Positions 12,470 through 24,100 of a stretch of 64,000 nucleotides of DNA are shown piece after piece. Below the pieces are notes generated by a model, which worked only from the letters and a program-made list of their open reading frames with translations, searched no databases and was not told where the DNA came from. Every line of letters starts with the position of its first letter. Position 1 is the first letter of the stretch. The stretch lies in contig NC_019879.2 of the NCBI RefSeq assembly GCF_002234675.1, forward strand, positions 14,078,464 through 14,142,463, given 5' to 3'. A program made the position numbers and the translations under genes. The DNA comes from Oryzias latipes. Taxonomy: Eukaryota; Chordata; Actinopteri; Beloniformes; Adrianichthyidae.

Positions 12470-14159
12470 ACACTGATACACACAAACTTGTCACGTGAAC
12501 CCCCCCTGTTGGGCGGTTTTTGGCTGAGTCTGGCGGTTTTCAGATGACTTTTGGGCTGGCCTGGCCTCGCTAACGATCCAGGCACGGCGCTGGTTCATCT
12601 CAAACGTCTATTGTTGCATGTTCCTCACGTATTTTCAGCGTGTCTAAGACTAAATTTTATTGATGCTCGCACGTGTTCAAGCCCGTTAGCTGTCACGCAT
12701 GTAGGTGAGGGATATTTATTCTCCGCAGCGACCCATCTCCTGCGCGAGCGGTGTGCTGCAGTGATAGCCGCGCACGAGACCCGTTTGGTCGGGGTTTATA
12801 CGCCGCCACGCGCCTAACCGTAACCATAACCTTAACCCTCCTCCGGGTCTGTGCGGCCCAGAGAAAAGTTCAGCACCGGCTGCATGTATTTAGAAAATTA
12901 CAAGCGAATAAACACGTTCTAAAAAGGAAAGTAAAGAACTCCTTAATGTGGTCCCGTATTAAATGTTTCCCTGCTTTCAAGCCAGGTCAATGCCACGCCC
13001 CCAAGAGTCATATACTCCACTGTGATTGGTTGGATCGTCAGCTCCACGCACAATGCTGAAAAGGTGTCATTCAGACTGGCGGGCCGCATTAACATTGAAC
13101 TTTCATATAAAGGCGGGGGCCGCAAAATATCATCTTGGGGGCCGCAAATAGCCAGCGGGCCGCGAGTTTGAGACCCCTGATCTACGTAATCTAGTAGAAA
13201 AACATTCAAAACCACAACACCAGAAAACACGGGATGTGAGAGACTGGAGCTCCTGAACGAGATAGTCCATTTTTTTTAACCAGTGTGCTGTGGTACACCA
13301 GTGTACTGTGAGGTGTGCCTTGGGAAATATATCAATTTCACCTAATTGGTTTTAAAAACATTTACCATTGGCAGAATAGTCTTTGTTTATCTAAACAAGC
13401 CCAGGTTTCACACTGAATAGATAGAAAAATTATGAAATACTTTTTTGTGTTGCTGTTTATTCGATTCTTAGTCAAGATAAACCATGTACATGTAACCGTT
13501 TATTGCTAATAAAGGTTGCAGAGTTTCATGTATTTGCTTACGTTTTGTGCCTTGTGATTGTATCAAGTGTAACTTGGCTAAAAAAAGTTTGAAAAAACAC
13601 TGATTTATAGAGTGAAAAAAAAACAACCGCATAGAGCCAAACAATTTACATTTACAAAAAGAATCAACATTTGAAAAAGAACATCAACTACAAGTTAGAA
13701 ACACAAGAGAGAACAAAAATAAAATGGGACACAATCAAGCTTCAGAGTCAGTGCAGTGAGATATATGATCTCACACAAACACAATACAACCAGAATGAAT
13801 TACACATTAAGTGCAAACATTTGAAGCATTAGGAGTACTGAGGTTGAAACCTCAAAAATAGCAATCAAATTCCAGAAGCTGAAAAAAGGTCCACATTAAA
13901 ACCCTCTGCTGTTGTACAGCAGGAAGTCTGTCTCTGCAGCAGTCTGCGGAGCTCATTGAGATCCACGTTTGCTGAGGAGCTTCTGTTGTGTCCGCAGGGG
14001 ATGAGTGTCTTCTGCTCCACCATCACTGAGTGCTGGGATCACGACCCGGAGGCAAGGCTGACGGCCCACTGCGTGGTGGAGCGATTCAACGCCATGCAGC
14101 ACAGTGAGGAGGAGGCGGTGCTCGAGGACGGTGGGCTGGGGGGAGGACGACAAGAGTGA
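2711..14159 (+). CDS. tgfbr2: TGF-beta receptor type-2-like serine/threonine kinase (5' exon missing)
   Basis: Type I membrane receptor kinase that binds TGF-beta and phosphorylates the type I receptor, which then signals through SMADs. Exons that join in phase at GT-AG borders: 2711-2867, 4983-5194, 5343-6058, 6202-6339, 8202-8343, 8618-8745, 13998-14159 (stop TGA). The extracellular part has the 12 cysteines I expect of TGFBR2, in order, ending EQECNDK. A transmembrane helix is encoded at 5369-5446. The kinase shows [12 protein letters not shown] with its lysine at 5765-5767, HRDLKSSN (HRD from 6214), DFG at 6274-6282, [14 protein letters not shown] and [13 protein letters not shown]. This is TGFBR2 rather than an activin or BMP type-2 receptor, from the [12 protein letters not shown] linker and the exon pattern. 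550 codons plus stop are present; adding a signal exon gives about the family length. The juxtamembrane segment is longer than I recall for human. Which teleost paralogue it is cannot be told. Confidence 0.95.
2868..4982 (+). other. Intron of the tgfbr2-like gene, no other feature seen
   Basis: The split codon TG|G (Trp) joins exons 2711-2867 and 4983-5194. The intervening 2.1 kb is AT-rich with short CA/TG runs and homopolymers. I saw no repeat family or RNA gene in it. Confidence 0.6.
6363..6560. repeat. Short interspersed repeat with inverted ends
   Basis: The left part contains CCCTGGTCCTCAAG and the right part CTTGAGGACAGGACTAGG, which are inverted relative to each other. The type (a boundary rich in 'ggtcctcaag') is a common teleost interspersed repeat. 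A left end of a similar kind appears at 44067-44220 in lacc1 intron 3. No target duplication was resolved. Confidence 0.45.
6570..6790 (+). repeat. Interspersed repeat, copy without the hAT insertion
   Basis: Contains GTGGCGTTTTGTAGGACATAGTTTCTGCAGAGTAGCAG in outline (GTGGCGTTTTGTAGG, then TTTCTGCAGAG). A related copy in lmln intron 13 (from 30675, resuming at 32878) is split at exactly the corresponding TTTTATAG by a hAT element, so this copy shows the uninterrupted site. Family unknown. Confidence 0.6.
7276..7696. mobile_element. hAT-type MITE
   Basis: Starts CAGGGGTGTCAAACTC and ends with an imperfect inverted copy (12 of 16 positions). Flanks TACCAGAG and TACTAGGG match at 6 of 8 positions, as expected of an old 8-bp hAT target duplication. 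No coding capacity. It lies in the intron between the HRD/DFG exon and the APE exon of the receptor and contains a perfect hairpin at 7314-7372. Confidence 0.7.
7314..7372. repeat. Perfect 28-bp inverted repeat with 3-nt loop
   Basis: Arms 7314-7341 and 7345-7372 are exact reverse complements around TAG (core CCGGCCCTTTGAGGACAGCC). It lies inside the hAT MITE, just inside its left end. Confidence 0.9.
10879..12129. mobile_element. Foldback element with minisatellite arms
   Basis: Ends are CGGTGGCCCAGAAGGGTCAC and its inverse, flanked by TA on both sides (10877-10878, 12130-12131). Each arm is a tandem array of short units based on CACAACACATTAACT. An inner copy of the terminal motif TGGCCCAGAAGGGTCACAAC begins at 11148 and its inverse ends at 11730. 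Inside that is a unique inverted segment (about 11205-11316 against 11567-11675), and in the middle another near-perfect inverted repeat of about 35 bp (CGCTCCTCTCCTCTCC at 11449 against its inverse near 11560). No open frame of note. The two tandem arrays differ in length (about 270 against 400 bp). Confidence 0.85.
12396..12466. repeat. (TA)n microsatellite
   Basis: Uninterrupted TA dinucleotides of about 71 bp, inside the large hAT element. Open frames across it (Tyr-Ile repeats) are artefacts. Confidence 0.97.
13188..13997 (+). other. Remainder of the last tgfbr2-like intron
   Basis: AT-rich sequence after the hAT right target duplication. No feature apart from the acceptor (TCCGCAG) before the terminal exon at 13998. 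Confidence 0.6.
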
Positions 14160-14989
14160 GAGAAGAAAGAATCTAGGAAATCAGTTCCTCTCTTCATCTT
14201 TTTCTTCCACAACCTTCAACCAAAAACAAAGGGAAATGCCTGGGAGGTATTTATGGACCCTCAGGTTCAGTCTGGTTCTCACACCCTGAGCCCTCCTCCA
14301 TCCTGTAGCTATCTGTGTTCACACTGATAGCCCAGTGATAAAGCTCCAGACAGGGATAAATACTAAAAAGGAAAAAAAAAACATTGTTCCTGTTTGTCTG
14401 GAAGGGAAATGCTGGACTTTATCACCTGACAGAGACTGGATTTGGAAGGAGGTAAAGCCTAACTAACCTGGAGGAACAGGAAGTACAGGTGAAGAAGATT
14501 AAAAAACAAACTGATGCTGATGGAGAACACAAAGATGTTTTGAAAAGATTCAGAGAACAGATGAGAGTTGCTGTAATTCTGTGAGCAGATCTTTAAGATC
14601 GTGGAAACCTGCAGTCATCGTTTAGTGTTTGAGCAGTTTGTCTGATTATTATATAAAGTCCAATACTGGTAACAATGGGCAGGCATTTCTAAGTGGAAAA
14701 TCCTGTTTTTCTTGCTTGTATTTACTACAAATAATTCATGATAAACCTCTGAGAAGCTTCTGTGTGACAAACCCGACCTTTTTTATTTTCCTGACATTTT
14801 GCATTATTTTGAAATTGATTTCCACTATAATATAGTTGATGCGTTTTGTGCATATGGTGCAAAAAGTCATCCATCCTGACGTCTCTGTTGACAGTTTCTG
14901 CTGATGCGTCCAGGAAGGCGTGTCAGAACAAAGAGTGTGGGAAATCCTTTCCACACTCTTTGCTGACTCTTGTGCTGTAGCTTCTTAAC
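14160..14989 (+). other. 3' UTR/flank of the tgfbr2-like gene
   Basis: Follows the receptor stop codon. No further open frame with family resemblance, and no clear AATAAA near the stop, so the transcript end is not placed. Confidence 0.45.
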
Positions 14990-15463
14990 CAGGGGTGGGC
15001 AAACTACGGCCTGGGGTCCATATGCCACCCGTTGAACTATTTATTCTGGCTTGCCAAACTGGAATAAATTATATTGATGATCCTTATTTATGTTATATTT
15101 TCCCTGTAATTCTGGTGGCTTCCCATAGATGGTGTACTACAAAACATTAACTTTGTCAAGGTGCAGAAGGTTATTGAACGCAGCATTTCTCTAAGTTTGC
15201 ACTATTCCCTGCAAGACATCAACCCATTGGTGTAATTAGCACTAAAATGAGAACAAAAGTCACAGTTTTTAAATAAAAATGTTCAATTTTAAAATATTCA
15301 TTTTAATCCAAATTAAAGCATGTTTTTGTCCAAATTCCATATTATTTCTTTCTCTAAAGAGTTGGATTACCAAAACACTCCACGTATCTCTTCCTGGTCC
15401 GGCCCTTGTCTCAAATTTTAGAACCCTTAGTGGCCCATTATTAAAAAAGTTTCCCCACCCCTG
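14990..15463. mobile_element. hAT-type MITE
   Basis: Left end CAGGGGTGGGCAAACTACGG and right end reading inward CAGGGGTGGGGAAACT. Flanking 8-mers TTCTTAAC and ATCTAAGC agree at 5 of 8 positions, consistent with an old hAT target duplication. No coding capacity seen. Confidence 0.7.
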
Positions 15464-15864
15464 ATCTAAGCTGTTGAAGAATGAAGGGGCCGCTTTATAT
15501 AGGATCAACATTCAGGACCTGCTACTTTAAGCTCTGATGAAATTCTTACATTTTCTGATAGTAAAATTTCAAATATTAGACATAAATTGAATCAAGTTAT
15601 TCCTACTATCAGCCCAGAGCAGGCGGAAGCGGAAGAAATAAAGGCATCCATAGAAACTTCTGTAACATTAGACTGCTTCACTGCTGTGGATCAAGCGGAA
15701 ATAACATCAGTTATTAAAGCCTCCTAAAACCTCAACTTGTATTTTAGACTCAATCCCCACTAAGTGTGCTGCTCTGCAGAAGCTATGTCCTTGAAAATGA
15801 CACAGGTTTTTTAATTTGCCCAAAAACAGCACAATCATGATAATATGCCACTAGAAATGCTCTT

Positions 15865-16044
15865 AACCCTTGTGCCCACCCTTACATTGACGTGTTATCC
15901 CTACCATGACAAAGGTGGATAAACGTGAAGAGGATTTCCTGTAATGGACACCAGTGAAGATCACAAATCATTGAAGAAAAAGGTCTTGTGGGGTCGAGAT
16001 GACCTAACTTCCAATGTTAAAGTGCCTAGGATAGCACAAGGGCT
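15865..16044 (+). repeat. Small inverted-repeat element, family A copy 1
   Basis: About 180 bp, beginning AACCCTTGTGC and ending GATAGCACAAGGGCT, so the ends are inverted. Internal landmarks are 'ctaccatgacaaaggtggat', 'gacaccagtga' and 'aatgttaaagtgcctagg'. Related copies are at 49393-49600 (opposite orientation) and 58793-58974, with a truncated one at 41600-41653. Confidence 0.85.
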
Positions 16045-16277
16045 ACAATAGATCAAAAGATGATTGGAGTGGGACTTTAAACTTTAATTCTAGTATACTT
16101 CTGTCTGGTGCGTAACACTAATTTTTTCTGTTTGTGTAAAAACACTTCAAATAGAATTTTAGTTTGTGAAATAAACGAATTACCTGCAATTTCGCAATAT
16201 CAACAGTTAAAGAAATAGCTAAAGATTCAGGGGAGAACTGGTTAAAAGTGTTGTGGTCAACTGAGACAAAATGTACG

Positions 16278-16775
16278 CTATTTTACCCTAAGTCTTGGCT
16301 CGTCTTGGCTCACATGTAAATGCCTTCTGGGAAGGCTGTCCGCAAGGTTGAGGAGTGTGTTTCTAGGAATTTTTGACCAGTCTTCCAAAGGTGCATTGGT
16401 GAGGTCACACACTGATGTTGGTGGAGAAGGCCTAGCTCTCAGTCTCCGCTCTAATTCATCCCAAAGGTGTTCTATCAGGGTCATGTCAGGACTCTGTGCA
16501 GGCCGGTCAAGTTCATCCACACCAGACTCTGTCATCCATGTCTTTATGGACCTTTAAGGACACCATAATTCCTCATCCACCAAATTTCACACTTGGCACA
16601 TTGCAGTCCGAAATGTATCTTTTTCCTGGCAACCTCCAAACCCAGACTCGTTCATCAGATTGCGAGATGGAAAAGCGTTATTCATCATTCCAGAGAAGGT
16701 GTCTCCACTGCCTTAGAATCCAGTGGTTGTGCCTTACATCACTGCATCCAACGCTTTGCATTGCACTTTGGCTCC
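16278..16775 (-). pseudogene. Tc1-like transposase fragment
   Basis: On the minus strand 16278-16535 encodes SPDMTLIEHLWDELERRLRA, the region with the last catalytic Glu of Tc1 transposases. 16536-16775 continues the same family's nucleotide sequence (rev. comp. of 'aacccagactcgttcatcag' and 'ccagtggttgtgcc') but in broken frames with an internal deletion. The element is cut off near 16775, where an unrelated repeat begins. It belongs to a different Tc1 family from the copies at 587 and 45646. Confidence 0.8.
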
Positions 16776-17165
16776 AAGAAGCCAAAATTCCATAGATTTC
16801 TATAGACAAAATAAGTAGCTGTTACTCGGTCATTCTATTTATCAGAATAACTGTTATTGCTCTGATACCTTTTTCTTAACATCTTCTTGCTAATTCCAAT
16901 TTTTTAAAATTATATTTTCTCTTGATTGCGATATCGGAGAGCGACAGTGCCCGCTGGCCCCCACCACCAACTCTTGATTAACAGATTCTCCTGAGCCCGC
17001 TGTCAGTGAAAGGGGTGTGGATTTCGTTGCCATAGAAATGTTGACTTAGACCAACTATGACCAATCACTGTCGTCTATCTCCAATATGGCGACGTCCGCA
17101 TTGCGGAAAAATGGCATCTGAATTGGCTTCATTTCACTGGAGCCAGAGGTAAGGCATTTTCTACA
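16776..17165 (+). repeat. Interspersed repeat, family B copy 1
   Basis: Shares an ordered series of segments with 29790-30250: 'ccatagatttctat', 'agctgttactcggtcattcta', 'cagaataact', 'ctgataccttt', 'ttgacagattctcc'-type and 'ttgacttcattt'-type blocks. The copies are in the same orientation and clearly diverged. Class unknown; no terminal repeats found. Confidence 0.65.
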
Positions 17166-17959
17166 GGTGATGTCACACCTGCTTAGTCCAGTTCTCTATG
17201 CACACACCTGGTTATACAAAGAGAGGAGGGGAAGAAAACAACTGTAAGAGCCACACTACATGCTGTAAACATGAGTCACAAGAACATACTGATGAACAGA
17301 AATATAGTTTTTTAACATTGACTGTTACACTAATGACCTAAAAAACTAACACACCAACTCAGAACACAGACAACCAGTATGAGTGATCAACCACCAGACA
17401 TGATGCTGAATATAGGAGACTCATGTATGACCTTTCCTTCATTAAATATTTTTGTCTTGAATCCACTGGGTGCCCATAATTGAAATTGAGGATCAGTGAA
17501 GATTGCTCCAACAGCATCATCCAACAAAAGACAGATCGGGACATGTAATGAGGAATAGATTTACTCAAATGTGATCTGTAATCATAATTTTATTTCTCAT
17601 CTACTGTACCATTCTTTTCAAAAAACTTTTTTTTTTAATTTTTGGTCCCCCGTTCATTCTTTTATGTGTTCTTCTAACGCTAAATATGTAAATTAAGTTT
17701 TGTTAATAAAGTTTGCTTAAAAAAACTGGGCCATCTGTCTGCACACTTTTACTACTTCTCAACATCTTGGTAGAATGACGATCTTTGCAGCGCTTCCTGT
17801 GTTATTCGTGTTGCTCATCTTGCATTTCGACGATCTTTGCGGCGCTCTCTTCTCAGCTGATCAGACCAGGACCGCTGCAGCTTCCAGGTTGGTTATTTTT
17901 GCCGGCGTTTCTATCAGTCACTTCTGATTGTTCTCAAAAATGCCGTTTTTATTTTACTT
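17166..17959. other. Intergenic region upstream of lmln
   Basis: No gene recognised. A motif 'cgacgatctttgcggcgct' occurs twice in near-identical form (17775-17795 and 17828-17848). Sequence becomes GC-richer toward 18000. Confidence 0.45.
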
Positions 17960-18104
17960 CATTTTTGTTTCTACAGGGATGTTATCGTGTTGTGATCCAC
18001 CCAAAAAGCGATGAATGATACGAGATCCAAGTGGATTGGACGGAGAGCCGCGGAGCTTCAGTTGACTCCGGGCTGCCAAGCCCCGACTGTCGGGGAGCTC
18101 CAGG
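17960..18104 (+). promoter_or_regulatory. Probable lmln 5' UTR with upstream ATGs
   Basis: GC- and CpG-rich block that continues through the first coding exon. ATGs at 18011 and 18015 precede the start. The 18015 frame stops at 18063; the 18011 frame runs past the real start out of phase. The chosen start at 18105 has an in-frame stop upstream (18063-18065). 'tttctacag' at 17969-17977 could be the acceptor of a 5' UTR intron. No TATA box was identified. Confidence 0.45.
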
Positions 18105-21100
18105 ATGGAGTCGAGGCTAAGCGGGGATGGCAAGTCGCTTTCCCCCCGTGTTGTCCTCGGTCCCGGCGTCCTCTTGTCTCTCCTGGCCGCGTTAGCCATT
18201 TGTTATGGCTCCTCCTGTAATCACCGAGTGCCGTCTCCCGCGGAGGTAAAGCCCTAATCTCAGCTGAGACGAACTAAGCTAACGCGGTGGCTGAGGTTGA
18301 AACGACCCGTCCGCTGTATAAATACTGTTGGTGGATGTAGGTGAATTAAACCCAACGTAACGTATTTGTGCTCCAAACTCTTCAGTTTTGTGAAGAATTA
18401 GCGGGATAAAATGTGAGCTAACAGGCTAAGCCAAAGCTAGCCCGTTTCTGTAGAGGAATGGCGTTAAGCTAAAAATATTCGTCCACATTTTTGCTTCAAT
18501 TTGAGTCTTTCAGAGTTAAATTCGCATGAAACTGAAGGGTCTCCCTTAACCCAGGTTTGACCTACACGAGCCAAAATACGACTTCAAAATAAAAGCCTTT
18601 TGTTTACTGTTCATTTTTAAATAAACTCGCTATATTTTGTATATCTTTGTGGTTCATGTCAATTTAAAACGTTTCTGGTTTTTATCTTCAAAGTAAAAGT
18701 AAAAGCTGTTTAAAGGTTATTCTTGTGTGTTTATAACATTTTGCATTAATGGCCGTTTCAGTGTTAAACATACTTGCTGACATGATTTAAATGGAATTGT
18801 CATTCATATTTTTTTTAAGGTTGGTTGTTTCTTTTTTTTTTAGGTCATCCATCATGTGTATTTGAAGCCTGAGCGTTTGACCAAGAGGAGCTCTCCAGAT
18901 GTCCTGCAGCTTAAAATAAAGATCATCTATGACAGCAGTGTTGACCAGTAAGCACCATTGCAACACTTATGTTATTGCAAAAGTATATTATACCAATGTT
19001 AAATCACAATTTAGGGCTGGTTGATAAAATTCATTAATCGATCTGAAATAGCAAACAACAAAGTCTCAAATGTGGCGAAACATTCCAGAAGAAAACCCAG
19101 CTTTAGTCCAAAAACATCCTGATCGAGATGAGAGAAAAAGTTGTTTGTGTACAAAAATCTATTGGAGAAGTGGATTCACTGTTAGTTAATTATGACATAT
19201 TTGCTAGTGCTGGAAATAGTTCTCATCAGAACCCATTAAATGACAGAGGATCCCAAAAAAAGGAACATCTCTTCACAAACATAAAAAAAAAGTGAAACGA
19301 TGCAGTTCACTGGAAACACCGGGTTTCCAAAGGGTGTGTTTGAATTTCTGTGGGACATTGATCCAAATGGCTCTTTGAGCTGGAAAGGTTGACAACCCCT
19401 TGTCTACAGTATAGTTTTTGCTCAAATCTTCTGGAATAATGTGTAATGCTAGAGCCTGTGTTGCCAGTGTTAATTTCAGTGTCGCTATAACAGATCTATA
19501 AACCTTTGAGTAAAAATATATTTCTTTCTTCAGCTGTCATAAAGCAGCTGTGAATTAGCAGTTTTCTTTGATAAAGGTTTTTTTTTAAGGATTCAGACAT
19601 TAGAAACGCAGTAAAAGGAGATTTCTATATCATACTTGTGTGCTCTGTCTTTATAGACTTCCAGCTGACAAGAGGAGGCTGGTGAAGGTAAAGAGGAACT
19701 CATAACTTTACATAGTTATTTTTCTCTATTTTTATTTTGTAAGGACTTAACCTAAAATGATTCCTTTCTTAAGATTCAGAATCTCTCAGGACAAAGGCTT
19801 CAGGGGGGTACTCCAGAAAGCATGTTTAAACTACCCTGACTTTAACCCTGAACTCTGGCTGAAATCCGCCTGAACTTGCTTACTCTGGGTATGTCTGTTC
19901 CAAAAGACTGGAAATGAGTTGGCGTAATTACACTCGACTTGGTAGCCCTGGGTTAATGCACGTGCACAGCAGGTACATGAAGACATTCTCAATTGATCTT
20001 CGATTTCCGGAGTCACCATGGAAACGCATGGAGAAGAAAAGAGAGCGCTATACTTCAGTGAGACGGAGTCGGAGATTTTAATGACGGCGTATAAAGATTA
20101 TACGTCCATCAAAAAAGTAACAGGCCTGCATCAGCAAAAGAAAGAGATTCTCCTTGGAGAAAAAGAACGGACAAAGTAAACGCATGAGTTTCTGATCTTA
20201 TTTTCATTGTGGCGCATACATATAACTTATCCAACTTAAATTAATTCAGTTAGTAACAAGTACCGGTAATTGGGTTAAATTTATTCAACCTAATTTCTTA
20301 CGTCTATCTAACTCAATATTTTTTTTACAACTCAAATTAACATATTTATCTAAATAAATGTCATATTACTCCAATTAAATTAAAGTTTTTCCATCTTAAT
20401 TTATTGTAATTCTTGAACTCTCATACGTCTAAATTTGAGCCTGCAGAAATACTCATTTTTATAACATTAAAATGAATGAAACAAAATGGATTTATATCAT
20501 GTAACCATTTACCATATCTCTGAATTTATCATCACACCACTGTACAGTAGGGCTGCCAAATAAACTCATCATCCTCTCCCTCCCTCTCACTCATGTTGCA
20601 GAAAGAATTAAACATAACAGGAAAAATAACTCGGCAAAACACAGTAAAAAAGCTAAACAACTAAACACATTTGGTCAAAAACCCACACTTAAACCCAAAT
20701 CCGTCCAGACAGGCAATGGGAATGGTATCCCAAAATTCCTTGCGGTGCCGATCTAACAGCAGCACCAAAGTTACATCTACTTAAATGAATTAATTTGAAT
20801 GAAAATAAAATAACTGTCTGAAAACTACGTGTTATTTTTAAGCTGACTTAACTAAAAAAACGATTTATCTTAACTAAAGCAAATAATTAAGTTAGATCAA
20901 AGTAAAAATGTTTATCTGTCCAACATCCATACGTGGTCTTATCACCCTCTCACGGTGGAAAAAGTATTATCTGAGCTTCTTCATCCACTAAATCATCTTC
21001 AAATGGACACGCCATGCTTTTTCACCTCTCTGAAAACAAACTAACCTTCAACTAAACCTGCTCCAGACCAGGTTATGTTCAGAGCATGAGTTGCCAGGGG

Positions 21101-24100
21101 AACTAAGCATACCCTGAAACATACCTCTGTTTTTGGAACCGAAAGCGGTGGTTGTACACTGCTTTAGCCTCAATTTTACTGTGGGAGCTAGCATAACCTG
21201 CTTTCTGGAATACCCCCCTGATCAGCTGAGAATGGCTAAACTTCAAGCTGCCTCTTTTAAGAGCCAGGGTTTTGCATTAGAAAGTTTGCATGCATAACTC
21301 CATAAGGGTCACCAAAGTCACAAAGATGGTTTGAATCATCAAGAACTCAGCAGAAATTGTTGCATAGGCAGACGGAATCAAAATACTAGAACAGGCCAGG
21401 CTGGGTCATCTGCTGGGTTTGATCAGGTCTGATTGTTGAAGATCTTTTTTCTTGAAGAAGCATCACAGTATTTTCATCTTTTGCATTTGGAAGTCGTCGT
21501 TGGACAACAAAGGCTCAAACACTAAGACTGTGGTTTCATTTTTAGTATAAGATGCATACCTTAGGTTTTAAAGCACAGCACAAATTTAGTTGAAGCTTTT
21601 GTCTTGTCACAATGAATTTGGATTTGAAAAATAATTTGATGTATGTTTAGTGTGGGAACACTTTGCTATTACCGTTAAGCAGTTTTTTGGTCAATTTCTC
21701 TGAACTTTTCTTCCGCTGCCTGATTATTCTTTATGGACACCTCAGTTGCAGTCTAATTGGGGGAGGGGGGGTGTCACAGATGTTGGACCTCATGATCTAA
21801 ACTTCACACACTTTGTGGTGTGACCATAACATATTGTTTAATGTAGTAGAATTCAGAGGATTATTTCCCCAAAAACTTATCTTGGAATGACATGCGTTGA
21901 GTTTTTACAGCAGTATTAACTTGCCTTTAACTTAAAGAAATCTGTCATCATTGACTGGCACCTGAATTAAACAAGACGGGTAAAATTAGAGATGTTATAA
22001 ACTGTTTTGCTCCCTGCAGGATAAGCTGTTTCCTCAGGCCATTGACTTCTTGCAAAGAGCTTTCAGTGTAAAGCACAGGGTGGGACCCATACTGCTCAGC
22101 AGGTTTGTGGTTCTCTACAACACTTTTCTACTGTTTGCCCTCATAAAGTGATCATCATTACTGCATTTTAGAAAAACATTACAAAATGGACATTGAAATT
22201 CTGTTTGCTATTATTTATGCATTTAAACTGGCTGAAATTCATGTTTTCTTTCTATAATGTTTCCATTTTCTCTTACAAAATCTTAAATATTTCAATAATT
22301 TATTTCAATAATTTGTTCTCTACCAGGTGATCATTTTTTGTGTCTGACACTTGATTTAGGTGGAATCTTGTTCTTCAAATGTTTTTCCTTCTGAAATAAT
22401 TTAGAATCAAAGTACACAACGCTGCATAACATGGTTGTCTTTTTCAGACTATGTGCAACCAACCAGTACATGAGGAAGAGAAATGACCCTCATCGATACT
22501 GCCAGGAATCCTGTGCAGACGTCACCCGCTGTGGCCCCGTCATCGTACCACATCACCACCTTCAGGTCCGACCAGGCAGCAGACGCTGGCCACACAGTTT
22601 TGATTTTAGCTGCATTTATTGGCATTCACCTCCGTGTAATGTGGAATGAAGGAAGAAGGAGAAATAAAAGGATCTTATCTAGATCAAAGTGATAGGATGA
22701 AAGTAAGTTTGCCTCGTTTTTCTTTTCTTTAGCAATGCAAAGTATGCAGTGAGTTTGGAAAGTCGTGTGGCCCCACAGGACCTCCAGATGGCCCCGGGGT
22801 GGAGGGGTCGGACTTTGTGCTCTACGTCAGCGGAATAACCACGGAGCGCTGCGGACAGGAGAACATAGTAGCCTATGCTGCTTACTGCCAGCTGGAGGCG
22901 GAGCTGGACAGGTGTGAGGATCACAGAGGAACTTCACATTCTGTCAGCATCAACTGAAGCTAAATGTGTGTGTGTGTGTGTGTTTGTGCAGGCCCATTGC
23001 AGGCTATGCCAACCTGTGTCCTACCATGATCTCCTCCCAGCCTCAAGAGTTTGAAGGGATGCTTTCCACTGTCAAACATGAGATCATTCACGCCCTGGTA
23101 AAAAAAAAAAAAGAAGAAACATCTCTTTGATCCTGATAGTGACGCACGCACGATAATGACTTTTTACAACCGATACCCGATATTTTCCTGCCTCTTGTAG
23201 CTGATAGAGATACTCATACAATATTTTTTTTAAATAATAAAAGAAAAGATATCAGTAAGTACAAAGTAACAGCGAACGGCTCTTTTGTATTCAACACATT
23301 TGCAGAACTAATTTTACCTGCAAATATATTGAACAACAGTTTGTACAAACACTTTATTATCCATTTCAGTCTGCCATACATCTGTGAACAGAGAAACTGC
23401 GTTTTAATGGTCAGAACAAATACTAAGACTTTAACTTACATTTTTCAATACATATAATAACGTGCAAAATAAATAGTTTAATCTTAAGGTGCAAAAATTA
23501 TTGCTTTGTTTGAAACTGAAGTGCAAAATAAATGGTTTCTCATAGAAATAAACTTTTCAAAAATATGAAGACCAGGATTGGATAACCCTGCTTTACATTA
23601 ATCTCGATTTTTAGCACTGTCTGTTGATACGTCCCTCTTCAGGGAAGAGGGAGAAAATGTGTAACAAAGAAAATTGAGATAACCGGGCAGGGTTAAAGTT
23701 GACCACACAGCCGTTTATTCGGTGACAAATAAAGAAATCAAAGGGAACTAAAGGAAAATAAACAACAAAAGACCAAAGGTGGAATAAATGATGGTATAAC
23801 TTAAATTTTCAGGCTCTGTAGCTATACAATTATGGCAGAAAGGCAAAACTGAAAATTACTCCAAATGGAAACAAAAGACCACAAGAGTAAATGTAACAAA
23901 AGGACAAAACCAGAATCAAACTAAGGGGGAAACCAGAGGCTTTCTCAAGCTCAGGCCAGGCAGACAGCAGGGGCAGGCTGGAAAACAAATTCCCAATCAG
24001 GAATGCAGCCGCCACTGGAGCAAAGGATCCTGGGAGCTTTTAAAGCTTCCCTCCAAGCCAGGCGATTGGAAGCAGCCTCAATCAGCTTATGCAGGGGGGG

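Larger units (their letters stand above)
8971..13179. mobile_element. Large hAT-type element, non-autonomous, with nested insertions
   Basis: Perfect 16-bp terminal inverted repeats (CAGGGGTCTCAAACTC) and a perfect 8-bp target duplication ATCTACGT (8963-8970 and 13180-13187). Subterminal GGGGGCC/GGGCCGC blocks match the hAT style seen in fish. I see no transposase frame. The 4.2 kb includes a 1.25-kb foldback element (10879-12129), a (TA)n tract, and a GGGCGGTTTT motif repeated at 10330-10435 and again at 12510-12540. It enlarges the last intron of the receptor gene, between kinase subdomains. Confidence 0.88.

Noticed and set aside
12347..12585. Open frames with long Tyr-Ile runs on both strands
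   Set aside because: They are translations of a (TA)n tract inside a transposon; the same applies to the frames at 44101-44705.
12815..12842. Telomere-like TAACCC/TAACCG run
   Set aside because: Only about four imperfect units inside a transposon; too short and degenerate for an interstitial telomeric repeat.
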